Source of the DNA: Kribbella pittospori
GTDB lineage: Bacteria; Actinomycetota; Actinomycetes; Propionibacteriales; Kribbellaceae
Assembly: GCF_004331465.1 (NCBI RefSeq)
Contig: NZ_SJKB01000019.1
Coordinates: forward strand, 1 to 64,000
Length of the DNA: 64,000 nucleotides
Direction of reading: 5' to 3'
In this document: piece after piece, positions 17,136 through 26,264 of the stretch
How positions within the stretch are numbered: the stretch's first letter is position 1
How the letters are laid out: every line of letters starts with the position of its first letter
The notes under the pieces: generated by a model
Database searches by the model: none
Told to the model about the DNA's origin: nothing
The model's input: only the letters and a program-made list of their open reading frames with translations
Made by a program: the position numbers and the translations under genes

Positions 17136-17329
17136 CAACCCGTCGACGAGAAGCTGACGGCGAACCAACGGATGGTCTTTGTCGCGCTGGTGCTGAACGG
17201 GATGCCCACCGACGTACTCGCCGATCAGCTCGGCGCGACGCACAATGCCATCTACAAGATGATGCCCGTCGCAGGCTGCGCCTCGCTCTGATCGAGGCCG
17301 GCTACCTACCGGAACAACAGACCGCATGA
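17136..17329 (+). pseudogene. Frameshifted sigma-70 C-terminus (copy 2)
   Basis: One frame reads region 4 of a sigma factor (L-T-A-N-Q-R-M-V-F-V-A-L, then D-V-L-A-D-Q-L-G-A and N-A-I-Y-K-M-M), and after the second ATG of K-M-M the match continues in another frame as A-R-R-R-L-R-L-A-L-I-E-A-G-Y-L-P-E to a TGA at 17329. Comparison with the normal sequence (Y-K-x-L-H-D-A-R-R-x-L-R) suggests a deletion of about seven bases at the junction near 17262. The rest of the sigma gene is missing. Confidence 0.7.
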
Positions 17330-17365
17330 CGGTGCAGTAGGAGATCGTCGGACGAGGAGACCCTT

Positions 17366-17965
17366 ATGGCAATCGTGAACCGCGGGTTCGAAGGTAGGGG
17401 CGGCTCAGATGATCAGCGGCTGCCACCTGGCCAGCATCTCACCGATGGCTTCCCGGTGTTGTCGGCGAGTGTGACGCCACTGATCCCCAAGGACAAGTGG
17501 GAGCTGACGGTCACGTCGGAGACCGGCACGCAGCGAACCTGGCGATGGCACGACCTGCTCGCCCTTCCGTTGGAGTCGCCGGTGGTCGACATCCATTGCG
17601 TCACCAGATGGTCCAAACTCGGGACCCGCTGGGAAGGAGTACCGGTCGATGCCGTCCTCGCCGATGTGGATACCGAGGCGACACACGTCATGGTCAGCTC
17701 GTACGGCGGCTACACGACGAACCTGCCGCTGACCGACTTACGTGGTGGGAAGGCCTGGATCGCCTACCGGTACGACGGACAGGAGCTCGCCGCGTTGCAC
17801 GGCGGCCCGGCCCGTCTACTCGTACCGCACCTGTACTTCTGGAAGTCGGCCAAATGGCTCAACGGATTGCGACTGATGCTCCGCGACGAGCCCGGCTTCT
17901 GGGAGGGGGCCGGCTACCACAACCACGGCGATCCCTGGCGCGAGGAACGCTACGAGTTCGACTGA
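17366..17965 (+). CDS. Sulfite-oxidase-like molybdopterin protein (copy 2)
   Basis: 199 residues, clearly paralogous to the protein at 11939. The molybdenum-ligand cysteine is C78 (V-D-I-H-C-V-T) and R-L-L-V-P-H-L-Y-F-W-K-S-A-K-W and G-Y-H-N-H-G-D-P-W are conserved. GAGGAG lies shortly before the ATG. Unlike copy 1 it has no flavin reductase or DUF6510 gene after it, so it must use another electron partner or share that of copy 1. A sigma-factor remnant directly precedes it, as one precedes the copy-1 operon. Confidence 0.92.
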   Translation: MAIVNRGFEGRGGSDDQRLPPGQHLTDGFPVLSASVTPLIPKDKWELTVTSETGTQRTWRWHDLLALPLESPVVDIHCVTRWSKLGTRWEGVPVDAVLADVDTEATHVMVSSYGGYTTNLPLTDLRGGKAWIAYRYDGQELAALHGGPARLLVPHLYFWKSAKWLNGLRLMLRDEPGFWEGAGYHNHGDPWREERYEFD

Positions 17966-18209
17966 GACGGGTCGGGCATCACCGGTCTGGCCGGCCGCAG
18001 CGTCGTACGAGAGGCCGTGTCTCGACAACGTTGCCGTCACCGTCGGGTGAGTCGCGCTGAGATGCAAACGGCATCCCGAGATCCAGCAGTGCCGCTGGAT
18101 CTCGTCGGCGAAGTGTTGCAGGCAGTCCTCCAACGCGAAATGTCGGCAGCCTCTTCGATCTCTGCGCAAACCAGTCGCCAAGGCCATGAGCCCGCCCTAG
18201 GTTGTAGAG

Positions 18210-18914
18210 GTGGCTCTACGACTGGAAGCAGTGGTCTTCGACGTGGCCGACGCGACCGCGGTGGCGGCCTTCTGGGCCGGGCTGCTCGACCGAGAGGTCC
18301 GCACGGAGCCTGGCGGCGCGTTTGTACCAGGTGACAAGACGCAGGTCGGGCTTCGCTTCGTCACCTCCGACACCGTGCAGGTTGGCCCGCGACAGCTGCA
18401 TCTGCACCTGACCAGCACCAGCCTTGAACACCAGCAGCGAACCGTCGAGACAGCGCTGCGCCTGGGCGGCCGCCACATTGACGTGGGCCAAGGACCCGAT
18501 GTCAACTTCGTCGTACTGGCCGACCCTGGCGGCAACGAGCTCTGTGTGATCGAGCCGGGCAACAACTATCTGGCCGGCACCGGCTACCTCGGCGAGGTCA
18601 CCTGTGACGGAACACGAGACGTCGGCCTGTTCTGGCGCGACGCGCTGGGCTGGCCGCTGGTGTTGGACGAGCAGGAGCAGACCGCGGTCCAGTCGCCGCT
18701 CGGCGGCACCAAGATTTCATGGGACTCATGGGGCGGACCGCCGATCCAACCCAAGAACGCAAGGAACCGGCAGCGCTTCGACCTGGTCACCGCGGACCCC
18801 GCCAGGGAGGCGGAACGACTGGTCTCACTCGGTGCGACCCGTCTTGCCGACCGGTCTGACCGCGTCGAAATGGCCGACCCGAACAGCAACGAATTCGGCC
18901 TCCACACAGCCTGA
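18210..18914 (+). CDS. Double VOC (glyoxalase-like) protein
   Basis: 234 residues made of two tandem vicinal-oxygen-chelate domains of about 115 residues each: the first ends G-N-E-L-C-V-I-E-P, the second S-N-E-F-G-L-H. Each holds the W/F-W-x-x-x-L pattern of the first helix. Such proteins include glyoxalases, dioxygenases and antibiotic-binding proteins; the metal ligands are not clear enough to assign a reaction. The start is GTG at 18210. No operon partner. Confidence 0.85.
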   Translation: MALRLEAVVFDVADATAVAAFWAGLLDREVRTEPGGAFVPGDKTQVGLRFVTSDTVQVGPRQLHLHLTSTSLEHQQRTVETALRLGGRHIDVGQGPDVNFVVLADPGGNELCVIEPGNNYLAGTGYLGEVTCDGTRDVGLFWRDALGWPLVLDEQEQTAVQSPLGGTKISWDSWGGPPIQPKNARNRQRFDLVTADPAREAERLVSLGATRLADRSDRVEMADPNSNEFGLHTA

Positions 18915-19149
18915 GTCGCAAGTCACCGTCTCCAGCCGCGCGCCGGTCAGGCATCCGCGTAGAGCCCTACCAACCCCCTTCCCCTGGTGTCTGGGTCGAC
19001 GGCGACCATGTCGATCTCTCCAATGCCGCGGCCGGGGTTCAGAACGCATCCGTCCCCGCATGCCCATCACCGGCGCGTCGTTCAATAGTCCGGTCAGCGG
19101 GCTGGTGCTGTTCTGCGCCACCAAGATGCGTTCTGCCACCCTCTACCGC

Positions 19150-19587
19150 GTTCTCGCGGCGGCTCCTCGTGCTCATCGCCGCTGCTCTGGCAGCGCACCA
19201 CCTCGACACTCTGCCTACGCCAGACCTGGCTAACGCCGTGCGGATCCCGGTCGGAGTCGCCGCGGGACTGGCCGTCGGCGTCGCCGCTGCGCTTCGGGGC
19301 GTGGCTGGCCGGCGAACTGCTCATCCCCACCATCGTGCTGCTGTTCGGCGTTGCCATCACCGTCGCCGACAGTCTGTCCCTTGCGGTGTCGTTACCCCAC
19401 CATGCTGGTCGCGTTCGCCCGCTACAGCAGCTTCACCAGCCTCCGCGCCAACCTCGGCTTCGTCGTCGCGATGACGGCCGGAACCATCCTCGGCGGCCTG
19501 CTCCTCGGCCTGGTCTCCGCGAGCGTCCTCATCCCGTTACTCGCGCTCTTGCTGATCCTGTCGGCCGTAAAGGCCTGGCGGCACTGA
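19150..19587 (+). pseudogene. TauE/SafE (TSUP) family exporter, frameshifted
   Basis: Pieces of a sulfite-exporter-type membrane protein lie in three frames: P-V-G-V-A-A-G-L-A-V-G-V-A-A near 19240; then E-L-L-I-P-T-I-V-L-L-F-G and S-L-S-L-A-V-S-L-P near 19315-19390; then T-M-L-V-A-F-A-R-Y-S and V-V-A-M-T-A-G-T-I-L-G-G-L-L to the stop at 19587. In order they rebuild the second half of a TSUP protein, so at least two frameshifts disable it. TSUP proteins export sulfite and other C/S compounds; two sulfite-oxidase-like genes lie nearby, but no link is shown. Confidence 0.7.
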
Positions 19588-19929
19588 CCTACCGTATAGC
19601 GCACGGTTCAGATACCGCTCGTTGCCAACGCACAGCATCGACCTGACACAGACCGACGTCGAGACACCGCCGACCTACCGACCCGGGCCGGGATGGCACG
19701 GTTACGGGTCGCGTCTCCCCGCCGGCCTGCAGGCTGGCCGGTACCACTAGCAACGGGAGTGCCTCGAACTCCGACTCGAACCCCGCGCGGTAAATCCGGC
19801 TCTGACTTGGCGAGTTGACGCCAGCTCGGCCGACTCGATCCACACCCGGATCAGGGTGGAGCTGACGGACTAGTCCGCGAACGGTCCGACCCGCGGCCGA
19901 CGCGGAATTCTGCTAAGGATGGAGTGTTG
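19588..19929. other. No gene recognised
   Basis: No coding frame is seen between the TSUP remnant and the secreted protein gene apart from that gene's upstream region, with GGAG at 19921-19924. Confidence 0.5.
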
Positions 19930-20529
19930 ATGAGATTGTCCTTCTCCACACGACGGTTCGGTGTTGCGGTGGCCGTTCTGGCCGCCGGCCTCGCGTTCGG
20001 CACCACCACGTCGTCGGCGTCTGCCGGCCCGGACGGCGGGCAAAGCGCGGCCGCAGCGACAGCTTTGGCGTCGACTCTTCGGGCTCAGACGGAGGCCAAC
20101 CACCTTTCGTCCCAGGAGGCTCGGTCACTGCAAGGTCAGGTCGACCAGGTGGTCGCCCGTACCGGCGGCACCCAGGTCGCGATCAACCGGGTCGTCTGGG
20201 ATGGGGGCGACACGCTGATTCCGCTGCCCGGTGAGGCCGTGGCTCGAGAGCTCGGCGCCACGACGTTGGCCGGGGATGTCTACGGCTGCCACTACTACCA
20301 GTTCTGCACCTATCAGACGCAGAGCTTCACCGGCATGGTCGACCGGATGTCGAGCTGTACGTGGCACTACACCCCCTCGTGGTTCGCGTCGTACGTGAAC
20401 AACCAGACCCCAGGCCTGCGCGCCAAGTTCTACGACCACGGCAAGCACTACCTGGCCCAGACGATGGAGGCTCCTTTCCACGGCACAACCTCGTTCGGTG
20501 GCGACACGTACTGGATCGTTCCCTGCTGA
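19930..20529 (+). CDS. Secreted protein resembling I36-type (SMPI-like) peptidase inhibitors
   Basis: 199 residues. A Sec signal peptide with a twin-Arg start (T-R-R-F-G-V-A-V-A-V-L-A-A-G-L) ends near S-S-A-S-A. A helical, Ala/Gln-rich spacer of about 65 residues is followed by a Cys- and aromatic-rich domain (Y-G-C-H-Y-Y-Q-F-C-T-Y and S-S-C-T-W-H-Y) that resembles the beta-gamma-crystallin-like I36 inhibitors of Streptomyces. GGAG lies five bases before the ATG; in-frame GTG at 19924 and TTG at 19927 are less likely. It acts outside the cell. The inhibitor role is by similarity of pattern only. Confidence 0.75.
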   Translation: MRLSFSTRRFGVAVAVLAAGLAFGTTTSSASAGPDGGQSAAAATALASTLRAQTEANHLSSQEARSLQGQVDQVVARTGGTQVAINRVVWDGGDTLIPLPGEAVARELGATTLAGDVYGCHYYQFCTYQTQSFTGMVDRMSSCTWHYTPSWFASYVNNQTPGLRAKFYDHGKHYLAQTMEAPFHGTTSFGGDTYWIVPC

Positions 20530-21031
20530 CTGGGGGCATGGTGGTTCGTGCTGCTGAGGGCGTATCTCGGTGAGGGTGCAAGATCCCCGCCTGGCCACTG
20601 GGCGGGAGCGTGGTGTCGGCGGGCTAGATGCCTTGCAGATTCGACTTCCTCGCGGCGCCGGCCCAGGGAGGCGCGGCTACGGCTTGCGTCTCCCGGGGCT
20701 GGTTTCGTCACGCTCTGGCGGGCGAGCTGGATGGCTTTGATGCCCTGGGGTTCGACCTCGTTCCGACGAAGGACAACCCAGCGGTCATCGCCCATATCGC
20801 GGATGACGTCGACGAGGACGCTGGCCCGGTACGGGCACTCCGGGCGTTTCGCTGGGGCCTTTGACCGAACCTGCGGACGTGTAGCGAGGGGAGCCGTACG
20901 ACGTATCCACGCAAACCCTTAGTGGCGGGCTGATCTGAGGAGGTTTGGCCCTTGGTCTGAGGTGATGAACCGGATGTGTGGCGCAGCCTGCGCGCAGACC
21001 ATGAAGGGAGCATGGACTTCATGGAGAAGTC
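20530..21031. other. No intact gene
   Basis: About 500 bases. On the minus strand a short frame near 20700-20790 (D-D-R-W-V-V-L-R-R-N-E-V-E-P-Q-G) has some coding character but no recognisable family and no intact ends, so it may be a remnant. Confidence 0.4.
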
Positions 21032-21298
21032 ATGAACCGCAGGAATTCAGCCATCGCAGTATCCGCACTCGTGTTGGGCGCCGCCGCGTTCACTGCGACC
21101 GAAGCGTCGGCACAACAACCCCCGGAGCCGAGGTCTGGGGACACCACCGCACCGGTGTCGGTGACCCAGCGGGTGCAGGTGCCGGTGGACGACGCAGCCG
21201 TCGAGGCCGTCCAGGCCGGCGCATCCGCGGTCGGCGGTGCAGGCCTGGCTCTCGGTGGGCTGTGGCTGTACCGGCGTCGCCAGGCGCCTGCCATCTAG
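21032..21298 (+). CDS. Small signal-peptide/single-TM protein (copy 1)
   Basis: 88 residues. An N-terminal signal sequence (S-A-L-V-L-G-A-A-A-F-T-A, cleavage near A-S-A) is followed by a short, Pro- and Val-rich extracellular stretch, a V-D-D-A-A-V-E-A-V-Q-A-G motif, a glycine-rich hydrophobic segment and a cytoplasmic Y-R-R-R tail. GGAGAAG precedes the ATG. A paralogue of the same design is at 62478, and both lie next to a giant LuxR-type ATPase regulator. No known family is recognised; a cell-surface signal or sensor peptide is a guess. Confidence 0.7.
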   Translation: MNRRNSAIAVSALVLGAAAFTATEASAQQPPEPRSGDTTAPVSVTQRVQVPVDDAAVEAVQAGASAVGGAGLALGGLWLYRRRQAPAI

Positions 21299-21495
21299 GT
21301 GGATCGCCGTACCTACACCCTCACACGTACGCCGGTTGCCGATCATCCGCGTGATCCTGGACAGCTACACGCAAGCGATGTTGGCGTTCATGACAACGTC
21401 GATCGTCGTGCTCGACCTGCCCCGCAAACGGCATTCTGAGGCACCCGCGCACATCGCATTGATGCCGGAGGTCCACCAGCCCGAGCCGGGGTGGT

Positions 21496-24483
21496 TCAGT
21501 CCTGGTTGACTGTGGGCCGACCTAGTCTCAGCGCGAGCGCGGATACATCTTGACGCGACGATGTTCCTGTCTTGCGCAGCAAGTTCGACACATGGGCGCT
21601 GACTGTCTTCTTGCTGATGAACAGGGCGTCGGCGATTTCTGCATACGTTCTCCCCGCGATGAGATACGAGAGTACCTCCAGTTCTCGTTGCGTCAGAGCG
21701 GCGAAGGGCGCCGGCAGCGCGTCGCGTTGCTGCGTCGGCGCCGGTTCTTCGAGCGAGATCTTGCCGAGGGCCGCCAGTCCGGCTGCCTGTCGCTGCAGGG
21801 GGTGGGCCTCAGATGCAGTTGCGAATTGGTGCACTGTTCTGAGTGGCGCGGCGACGGTGGAAGGACCTGCTCCCTCGTCCAGCAGGGCCTGCGCCCATCG
21901 CCAGGCCGCGATCATTTGCTCCCATTGCAGGCCTGCGGCTTCGCACGAAGCGACGGCCTTCTGCCAGGTTGAAGATGCGTCCGTCTTACCGTTGCATCGC
22001 CGCGTCTCCGCGTTGAAGAGTGTTTCCATCGCCGGTTGGACACGGTCCTCGGCGACCAGCACCTCGAACGGCCGCGGAGGGAGGTCATTGCGTAATGCAA
22101 CGAGGTGGTCGAGGGCGGTTCTCGCCGTAGTGGCTCGGTCGCCGTCGTGTCGGTCTCGGGCGTCCTGCGCCATGTCGGCTGCAGCACGCGCACCCCACAT
22201 CAGCATCTCGTCGGCAACCCGGGGATCTACGGACTGGACCGCAAGCGTCCGCGTGAGCATGTCGAGAGCCTGGTCGGGATGACCAGCTGCCACGAGGTAC
22301 TCGGCCAGGATCGGCGGCGCCACTAAGCCGGGGCGGTCCTCGAGGTCCGGTATCGCTTGTTTCGCCCGTTGTACGTGCAGCCGCGCGACCTCTAGTTCTC
22401 CTCGCCGTGTGGACAGCAAGGCGGCGGCGAGCCGTACGTCAGCTGTTCTCTCCGGCCCATCCGCCAACGCCAGGCCCTGGCGGATGACGTGGCCGGCCTC
22501 CTCGAAGCGCCCGAACATGAGGAGCTGGCACGCCAGGACACGCGTGAGGCCGGAGACCCCGCTCAACGCGCCTGCGCCGAGGACATCGCTGAGCCCTTCG
22601 GCCATGAGCTCGGTCGACTCGGCGACACGGCCGCGCGCCTCGAGGTAGTCGGACCTGACCATACGGGCGTCCTCGAGCAAGGAAGGGTCATCCGTCATCC
22701 GGGCGAATCGCAAGCACTCGGCTGAGTCGCGATCGGATCGGTCCTCCCGGATGAACGCCAATGCCCGTGCCCTGTAGGCGTGCGTCAGTGCTTCGGTGGA
22801 CCCGGACCGATGCGCTGCCTGGACTGCTTGCTCCGCGTACCGTCGCGCCACGTCGGGGGCGTTCATGAACGTGTGAGACTCGCTCAGATCGGCGAGCGCG
22901 TCGGCATACTCCCTGCTGTCAGCGCACGCACGGGCCAGTTCGACAGCGCGCTCGAGCTCATGGACCGGTTCGCCCGTGGCTCGGCCCGTTGACCGAGCGC
23001 TAAAGGACCGGCGCCTGATGATCCAGCTCGCCCGCAGTGGATCGGCTCGTTCATCGACCAAGTCATGCGCCCGATTCCACGCCGTGAAGATTGACTCGTC
23101 GTCACCTGCCAGCCGGTGCGCCCCAGCGGCGCGCTCCAGCAGGTCCAGTTCTTGGCCCACCCTCTTGGCGTCGCCGCGATGGACGGTAGGCCAGAGGCGC
23201 GCCGCCCGGCTCAGGTGAAGCGCCTCCTCGCGAAGCGCCCTGACATCTCGCGCGAGATCGGCTGCGCGTAGCGACGCCTCGAGGCAGGACTCCGGGTCCC
23301 CTGCCCCTTGGTAGTGCAGCGCTAGGTCGCCCTGCCGACGTACCTCGTCGATGCCACTGCGGGACCGAGACTCGAGCGCCTTCGCCCATGCCGCATGGAT
23401 TGGGCCTGCCTCGCCGGGGACGAAGGTTCCGTACAGTACGTCGGCCAGTAGAGGATGCCGGAACCAGCACATCTCAGCGCCCAGTGCTACGCAGATCCCG
23501 GAGTCCGTCGCCTCGACCAGCGCGGCGACGACATCCTCGGCGCCGATGCCGCGTGCCGCGGCGACCTCGGTCAGATCGTCGATCAGTACAGGCCGTCCGC
23601 CAACAGCCAGCATCCGCGTGACCTCACGCGCCCGCGCCGACAGCCGGTGCCACGCCCCGAGCAACGCTCCCGCCAACTCCGTGGGCAGTTCAGCAGGAAG
23701 GCCGTCGTCCGCGAGCGTGGCCCCACCGACGAGCAGTTCGCTGAGATAGGGATTGCCGTCAGACCGACGTATCACGTCAGCTATTAGGCGCGGATGTGGT
23801 CGGCCCCCCAGCAGCAAGGCGAGCTGCTCCTCGGTATCGTCCCGGCTCAGCCTGTTCAGCCGCAGAGATGAAACCGACGGCAGCCGGGTCAGGTCGGCCA
23901 GCCAACTGTGCAGCGGATGCCCCGCCGCGAGTTCCTCGTCCCGATACGTCGCCAGCACTGCCAGCCGCTGGCTCCTGAAGCCCGCAACCAAATAGGTGAT
24001 CGCATCATGCGACGCCGGATCCGCCCACTGCACGTCATCCACGACCAACACCGTCGGCCGCCGGGACGCGATCGCCATCACCATCCCATCGACCACCGAC
24101 AGCAGCCGAACCGCACCCAGTGAGGCCTGCCCACCCAACGAAGGCAACAACTCAGCAGCGGCCGGAACAGCGGCCAACACCTCGGACACCTCCGTAGGCG
24201 CGGCCGACTCGAGCCAGCCCTCCAGGGCGTTGACCAGCGGCAGATATGGCGAGTCGACAGATCCAAAATGGACGCACTGCCCCCACAGCACAACAAAGTC
24301 CCGCCCGACAGCAGCGTCGCAGATCCGCCTCACCAGGCAGGTCTTGCCCACGCCCGCCTCGCCGTGCACGAACATCGCACACGGCCGACCTTCAGCCGCC
24401 CCCTGAATCGCCGCACCGAGGATCCCCTGTTCCTCGACCCGCCCCGCAACGAGGGGTGGCCGCGCAACTGCCGGCCCACCCAC
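21496..24483 (-). CDS. LuxR-family ATPase regulator (MalT/LAL type)
   Basis: 995 residues. An N-terminal AAA/NACHT-like domain has Walker A G-E-A-G-V-G-K-T near residue 40 and Walker B V-L-V-V-D-D-V-Q-W-A-D near 140; a long helical TPR-like middle follows; the last 60 residues are a LuxR HTH (L-T-Q-R-E-L-E-V-L-S-Y-L-I-A-G and T-V-S-A-H-V-S-N-L-L). Such large regulators sense ligands and switch on neighbouring genes in actinomycetes. The start is GTG at 24483. It is convergent with the small membrane protein at 21032; a paralogue starts at 62831. Confidence 0.93.
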   Translation of the reverse strand: MGGPAVARPPLVAGRVEEQGILGAAIQGAAEGRPCAMFVHGEAGVGKTCLVRRICDAAVGRDFVVLWGQCVHFGSVDSPYLPLVNALEGWLESAAPTEVSEVLAAVPAAAELLPSLGGQASLGAVRLLSVVDGMVMAIASRRPTVLVVDDVQWADPASHDAITYLVAGFRSQRLAVLATYRDEELAAGHPLHSWLADLTRLPSVSSLRLNRLSRDDTEEQLALLLGGRPHPRLIADVIRRSDGNPYLSELLVGGATLADDGLPAELPTELAGALLGAWHRLSARAREVTRMLAVGGRPVLIDDLTEVAAARGIGAEDVVAALVEATDSGICVALGAEMCWFRHPLLADVLYGTFVPGEAGPIHAAWAKALESRSRSGIDEVRRQGDLALHYQGAGDPESCLEASLRAADLARDVRALREEALHLSRAARLWPTVHRGDAKRVGQELDLLERAAGAHRLAGDDESIFTAWNRAHDLVDERADPLRASWIIRRRSFSARSTGRATGEPVHELERAVELARACADSREYADALADLSESHTFMNAPDVARRYAEQAVQAAHRSGSTEALTHAYRARALAFIREDRSDRDSAECLRFARMTDDPSLLEDARMVRSDYLEARGRVAESTELMAEGLSDVLGAGALSGVSGLTRVLACQLLMFGRFEEAGHVIRQGLALADGPERTADVRLAAALLSTRRGELEVARLHVQRAKQAIPDLEDRPGLVAPPILAEYLVAAGHPDQALDMLTRTLAVQSVDPRVADEMLMWGARAAADMAQDARDRHDGDRATTARTALDHLVALRNDLPPRPFEVLVAEDRVQPAMETLFNAETRRCNGKTDASSTWQKAVASCEAAGLQWEQMIAAWRWAQALLDEGAGPSTVAAPLRTVHQFATASEAHPLQRQAAGLAALGKISLEEPAPTQQRDALPAPFAALTQRELEVLSYLIAGRTYAEIADALFISKKTVSAHVSNLLRKTGTSSRQDVSALALRLGRPTVNQD

Positions 24484-24604
24484 GCCACCCAGTCTGCCCC
24501 GAGCCCGCCGTATTGTCTCCCTCGACCTGGCCCGGGCCGACCAAACGGCGCGAAGATATCAACGCCGCGCGGAAACGGTCCACGAGAAGCCCGCGTAGCG
24601 GCGC

Positions 24605-24971
24605 GCGTTCACGTCGCGGCGGGCGCTAAGTCCGGTCGACGCGTTCTACGAGTGACTGGAGACCGACGAGGTCGGCAAGTCGGGCAAGAAGCTCAAGCAG
24701 CCGTTCGTGCTGTGGCCGGCGGACGGGTCGACGCTGGCGCTGGCCGGGTTGTATGACGTCTCGTACGACAAGTCGCTCCACGACGACGACCCGGACCGGG
24801 TGGTCCCGACGTACACCACCTCGGTGTCGTCGAGCTGGTGCAGGCGGGATCATCACCACTACGGCGACGGACAGCGTCGGCTCGCTCGACATGTACGCCG
24901 GCTCCAAGGCCGTGAACACCGTGAAGGACAACGGGCCGGAACTGCTGGAGCCGCTCCCGGCTGCCCAGTGA
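24605..24971 (+). pseudogene. SRAP/YedK (HMCES) remnant
   Basis: Two pieces of an SOS-associated SRAP protein survive. The first reads P-V-D-A-F-Y-E, then a TGA at 24653-24655 where the family has Trp (Y-E-W), then E-T-D-E-V-G-K-S-G-K and P-A-D-G-S-T-L-A-L-A-G-L-Y. The second, in another frame, gives G-I-I-T-T-T-A and the family's end A-V-N-T-V-K-D-N-G-P-E-L-L-E-P-L-P. The N-terminal catalytic Cys region and the H-D-R-M-P segment are missing. SRAP proteins crosslink to abasic sites in single-stranded DNA; this copy is dead. Confidence 0.75.
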
Positions 24972-25085
24972 CGCAGACAATCAGGGGAACCGGTCGACGT
25001 CGACCGGTCGAGGCCGGCCCTCGGCCGGATCATGCGAAGCGGGTGTCGCATCGGCCGGCCTGGAGTGCGGCTCTACCGTGGCACG

Positions 25086-25778
25086 ATGGACGACACGGTT
25101 GCCGAGCAGATCGAGTACTACCGGGCGCGCGCAGGCGAGTACGACGACTGGTGGGTCCGTCGAGGACCGTATGCGCTGCCACCCGAGCTCGAGCGGCAGT
25201 GGTTCCACGATGTCGCCCAGGCCGAGGCAGCGTTGCAGGATTTCGCTCCGACGGGACGGGTGCTCGAGCTGGCCTGCGGCACCGGGCTATGGACCCGGCA
25301 CCTGGTCGGACACGCCGAACACGTCACCGCCGTCGACGCCTCGCCGGAGGTCATCGAGCGCAACCGCGAACGACTCGCAGGGGCACCACTCAACATCGAA
25401 TATGTAGTAGCCGATGTGTTTGGCTGGCGACCGGATCCGGCGTCGTACGACGTTGTGATGTTCACCTACTGGCTGTCGCACGTCCCCGACGGTCGGCTGG
25501 CAGGGTTCTGGGCCGGAGTTCGGTCAGCGCTGAAAGCCGGCGGTCGGGTCTTCATCGTCGACAGCGCTTCACTGTCGCCCCAACCGTCCGGCGGGCGACC
25601 GGAGCAGCGCCAGCTGGCCGACGGGCGCCAGTTCACCGTGATGAAGCGGTACTGGACCGTCGACGAGCTCGAGGCCGACCTGCGCTCCCGGAGCTGGACC
25701 CCGACGGCGTACATGACCGACAACCACATGATCCTTGTCGCGACCGCAACCGCCACCGGTCTTGAGCGCGGTGACTGA
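25086..25778 (+). CDS. SAM-dependent methyltransferase (class I)
   Basis: 230 residues. Motif I is V-L-E-L-A-C-G-T-G-L-W-T near residue 60, motif II V-T-A-V-D-A-S-P-E near 80, and the D-V-V-M-F-T-Y-W-L-S-H block with V-P-D-G follows near 120. The pattern is that of small-molecule methyltransferases close to the UbiE/COQ5 group. The ATG at 25086 follows a weak ribosome site; upstream in-frame sequence lacks similarity. Substrate unknown; neighbours are pseudogenes. Confidence 0.88.
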   Translation: MDDTVAEQIEYYRARAGEYDDWWVRRGPYALPPELERQWFHDVAQAEAALQDFAPTGRVLELACGTGLWTRHLVGHAEHVTAVDASPEVIERNRERLAGAPLNIEYVVADVFGWRPDPASYDVVMFTYWLSHVPDGRLAGFWAGVRSALKAGGRVFIVDSASLSPQPSGGRPEQRQLADGRQFTVMKRYWTVDELEADLRSRSWTPTAYMTDNHMILVATATATGLERGD

Positions 25779-25869
25779 GTCGCCATCGCGGCATACGGCC
25801 GGTGCGCGTGGCCGCGCCCCAGTGGTGCCGAACCTCGTCGATGACGACTTCGCCGCCGGCTGCGACACA

Positions 25870-26255
25870 GTGATCGCAACTCGCTCGCGGACGTGATCGA
25901 GACCCTGCGCAGTACCGAGTTCTACCGGCCGGCGCACGAGATCGTCTTCGACGCGATCACCGACGTGTACGCCCGCGGCGAGATGGCCCGGATCGGCGGC
26001 GCGCCGTACGTGCACACGCTGGTCGCTTCCGTCCCGCTCGCGGCGAACGCCGGGTACTACGCGCATATCGTCCGGGAGAAGGCGATTCTGCGCCGCTTGG
26101 TCGAGGCCGGTACGAAGATCGTCCAGCTCGGGTATGCCGGTGAGGGCGAGGTCGACGACGTCGTCGACGAGGCGCAGGCGGAGGTGTACTCGGTCACCGA
26201 GAAGTGGACCGCCGAGGACTACGCGCCGCTGAAGGACATCATGAGGGCGCCCTCG
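25870..26255 (+). pseudogene. DnaB replicative helicase N-terminal fragment
   Basis: The frame reads the DnaB N-terminal domain: S-L-A-D-V-I-E-T-L, F-Y-R-P-A-H-E-I-V-F-D-A-I, then R-I-G-G-A-P-Y-V-H-T-L, A-A-N-A-G-Y-Y-A-H-I-V-R-E-K and R-L-V-E-A-G-T-K-I-V-Q-L-G-Y. The stretch that normally joins the two halves (about 16-18 residues after R-G-E) is deleted in frame and the whole ATPase domain is missing. It is an isolated fragment probably left from a duplication or a mobile element. Confidence 0.75.
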
Positions 26256-26264
26256 ACAAGACCC

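Noticed and set aside
20448..20795. Minus-strand frame with D-D-R-W-V-V-L-R-R-N-E
   Set aside because: Only about 30 residues look protein-like; no start signal and no family, so not called as a gene.
24707..25765. 352-codon plus-strand frame over the SRAP remnant and methyltransferase
   Set aside because: Only the first 45 residues are SRAP-like; the rest is a shadow of the methyltransferase gene in another frame.
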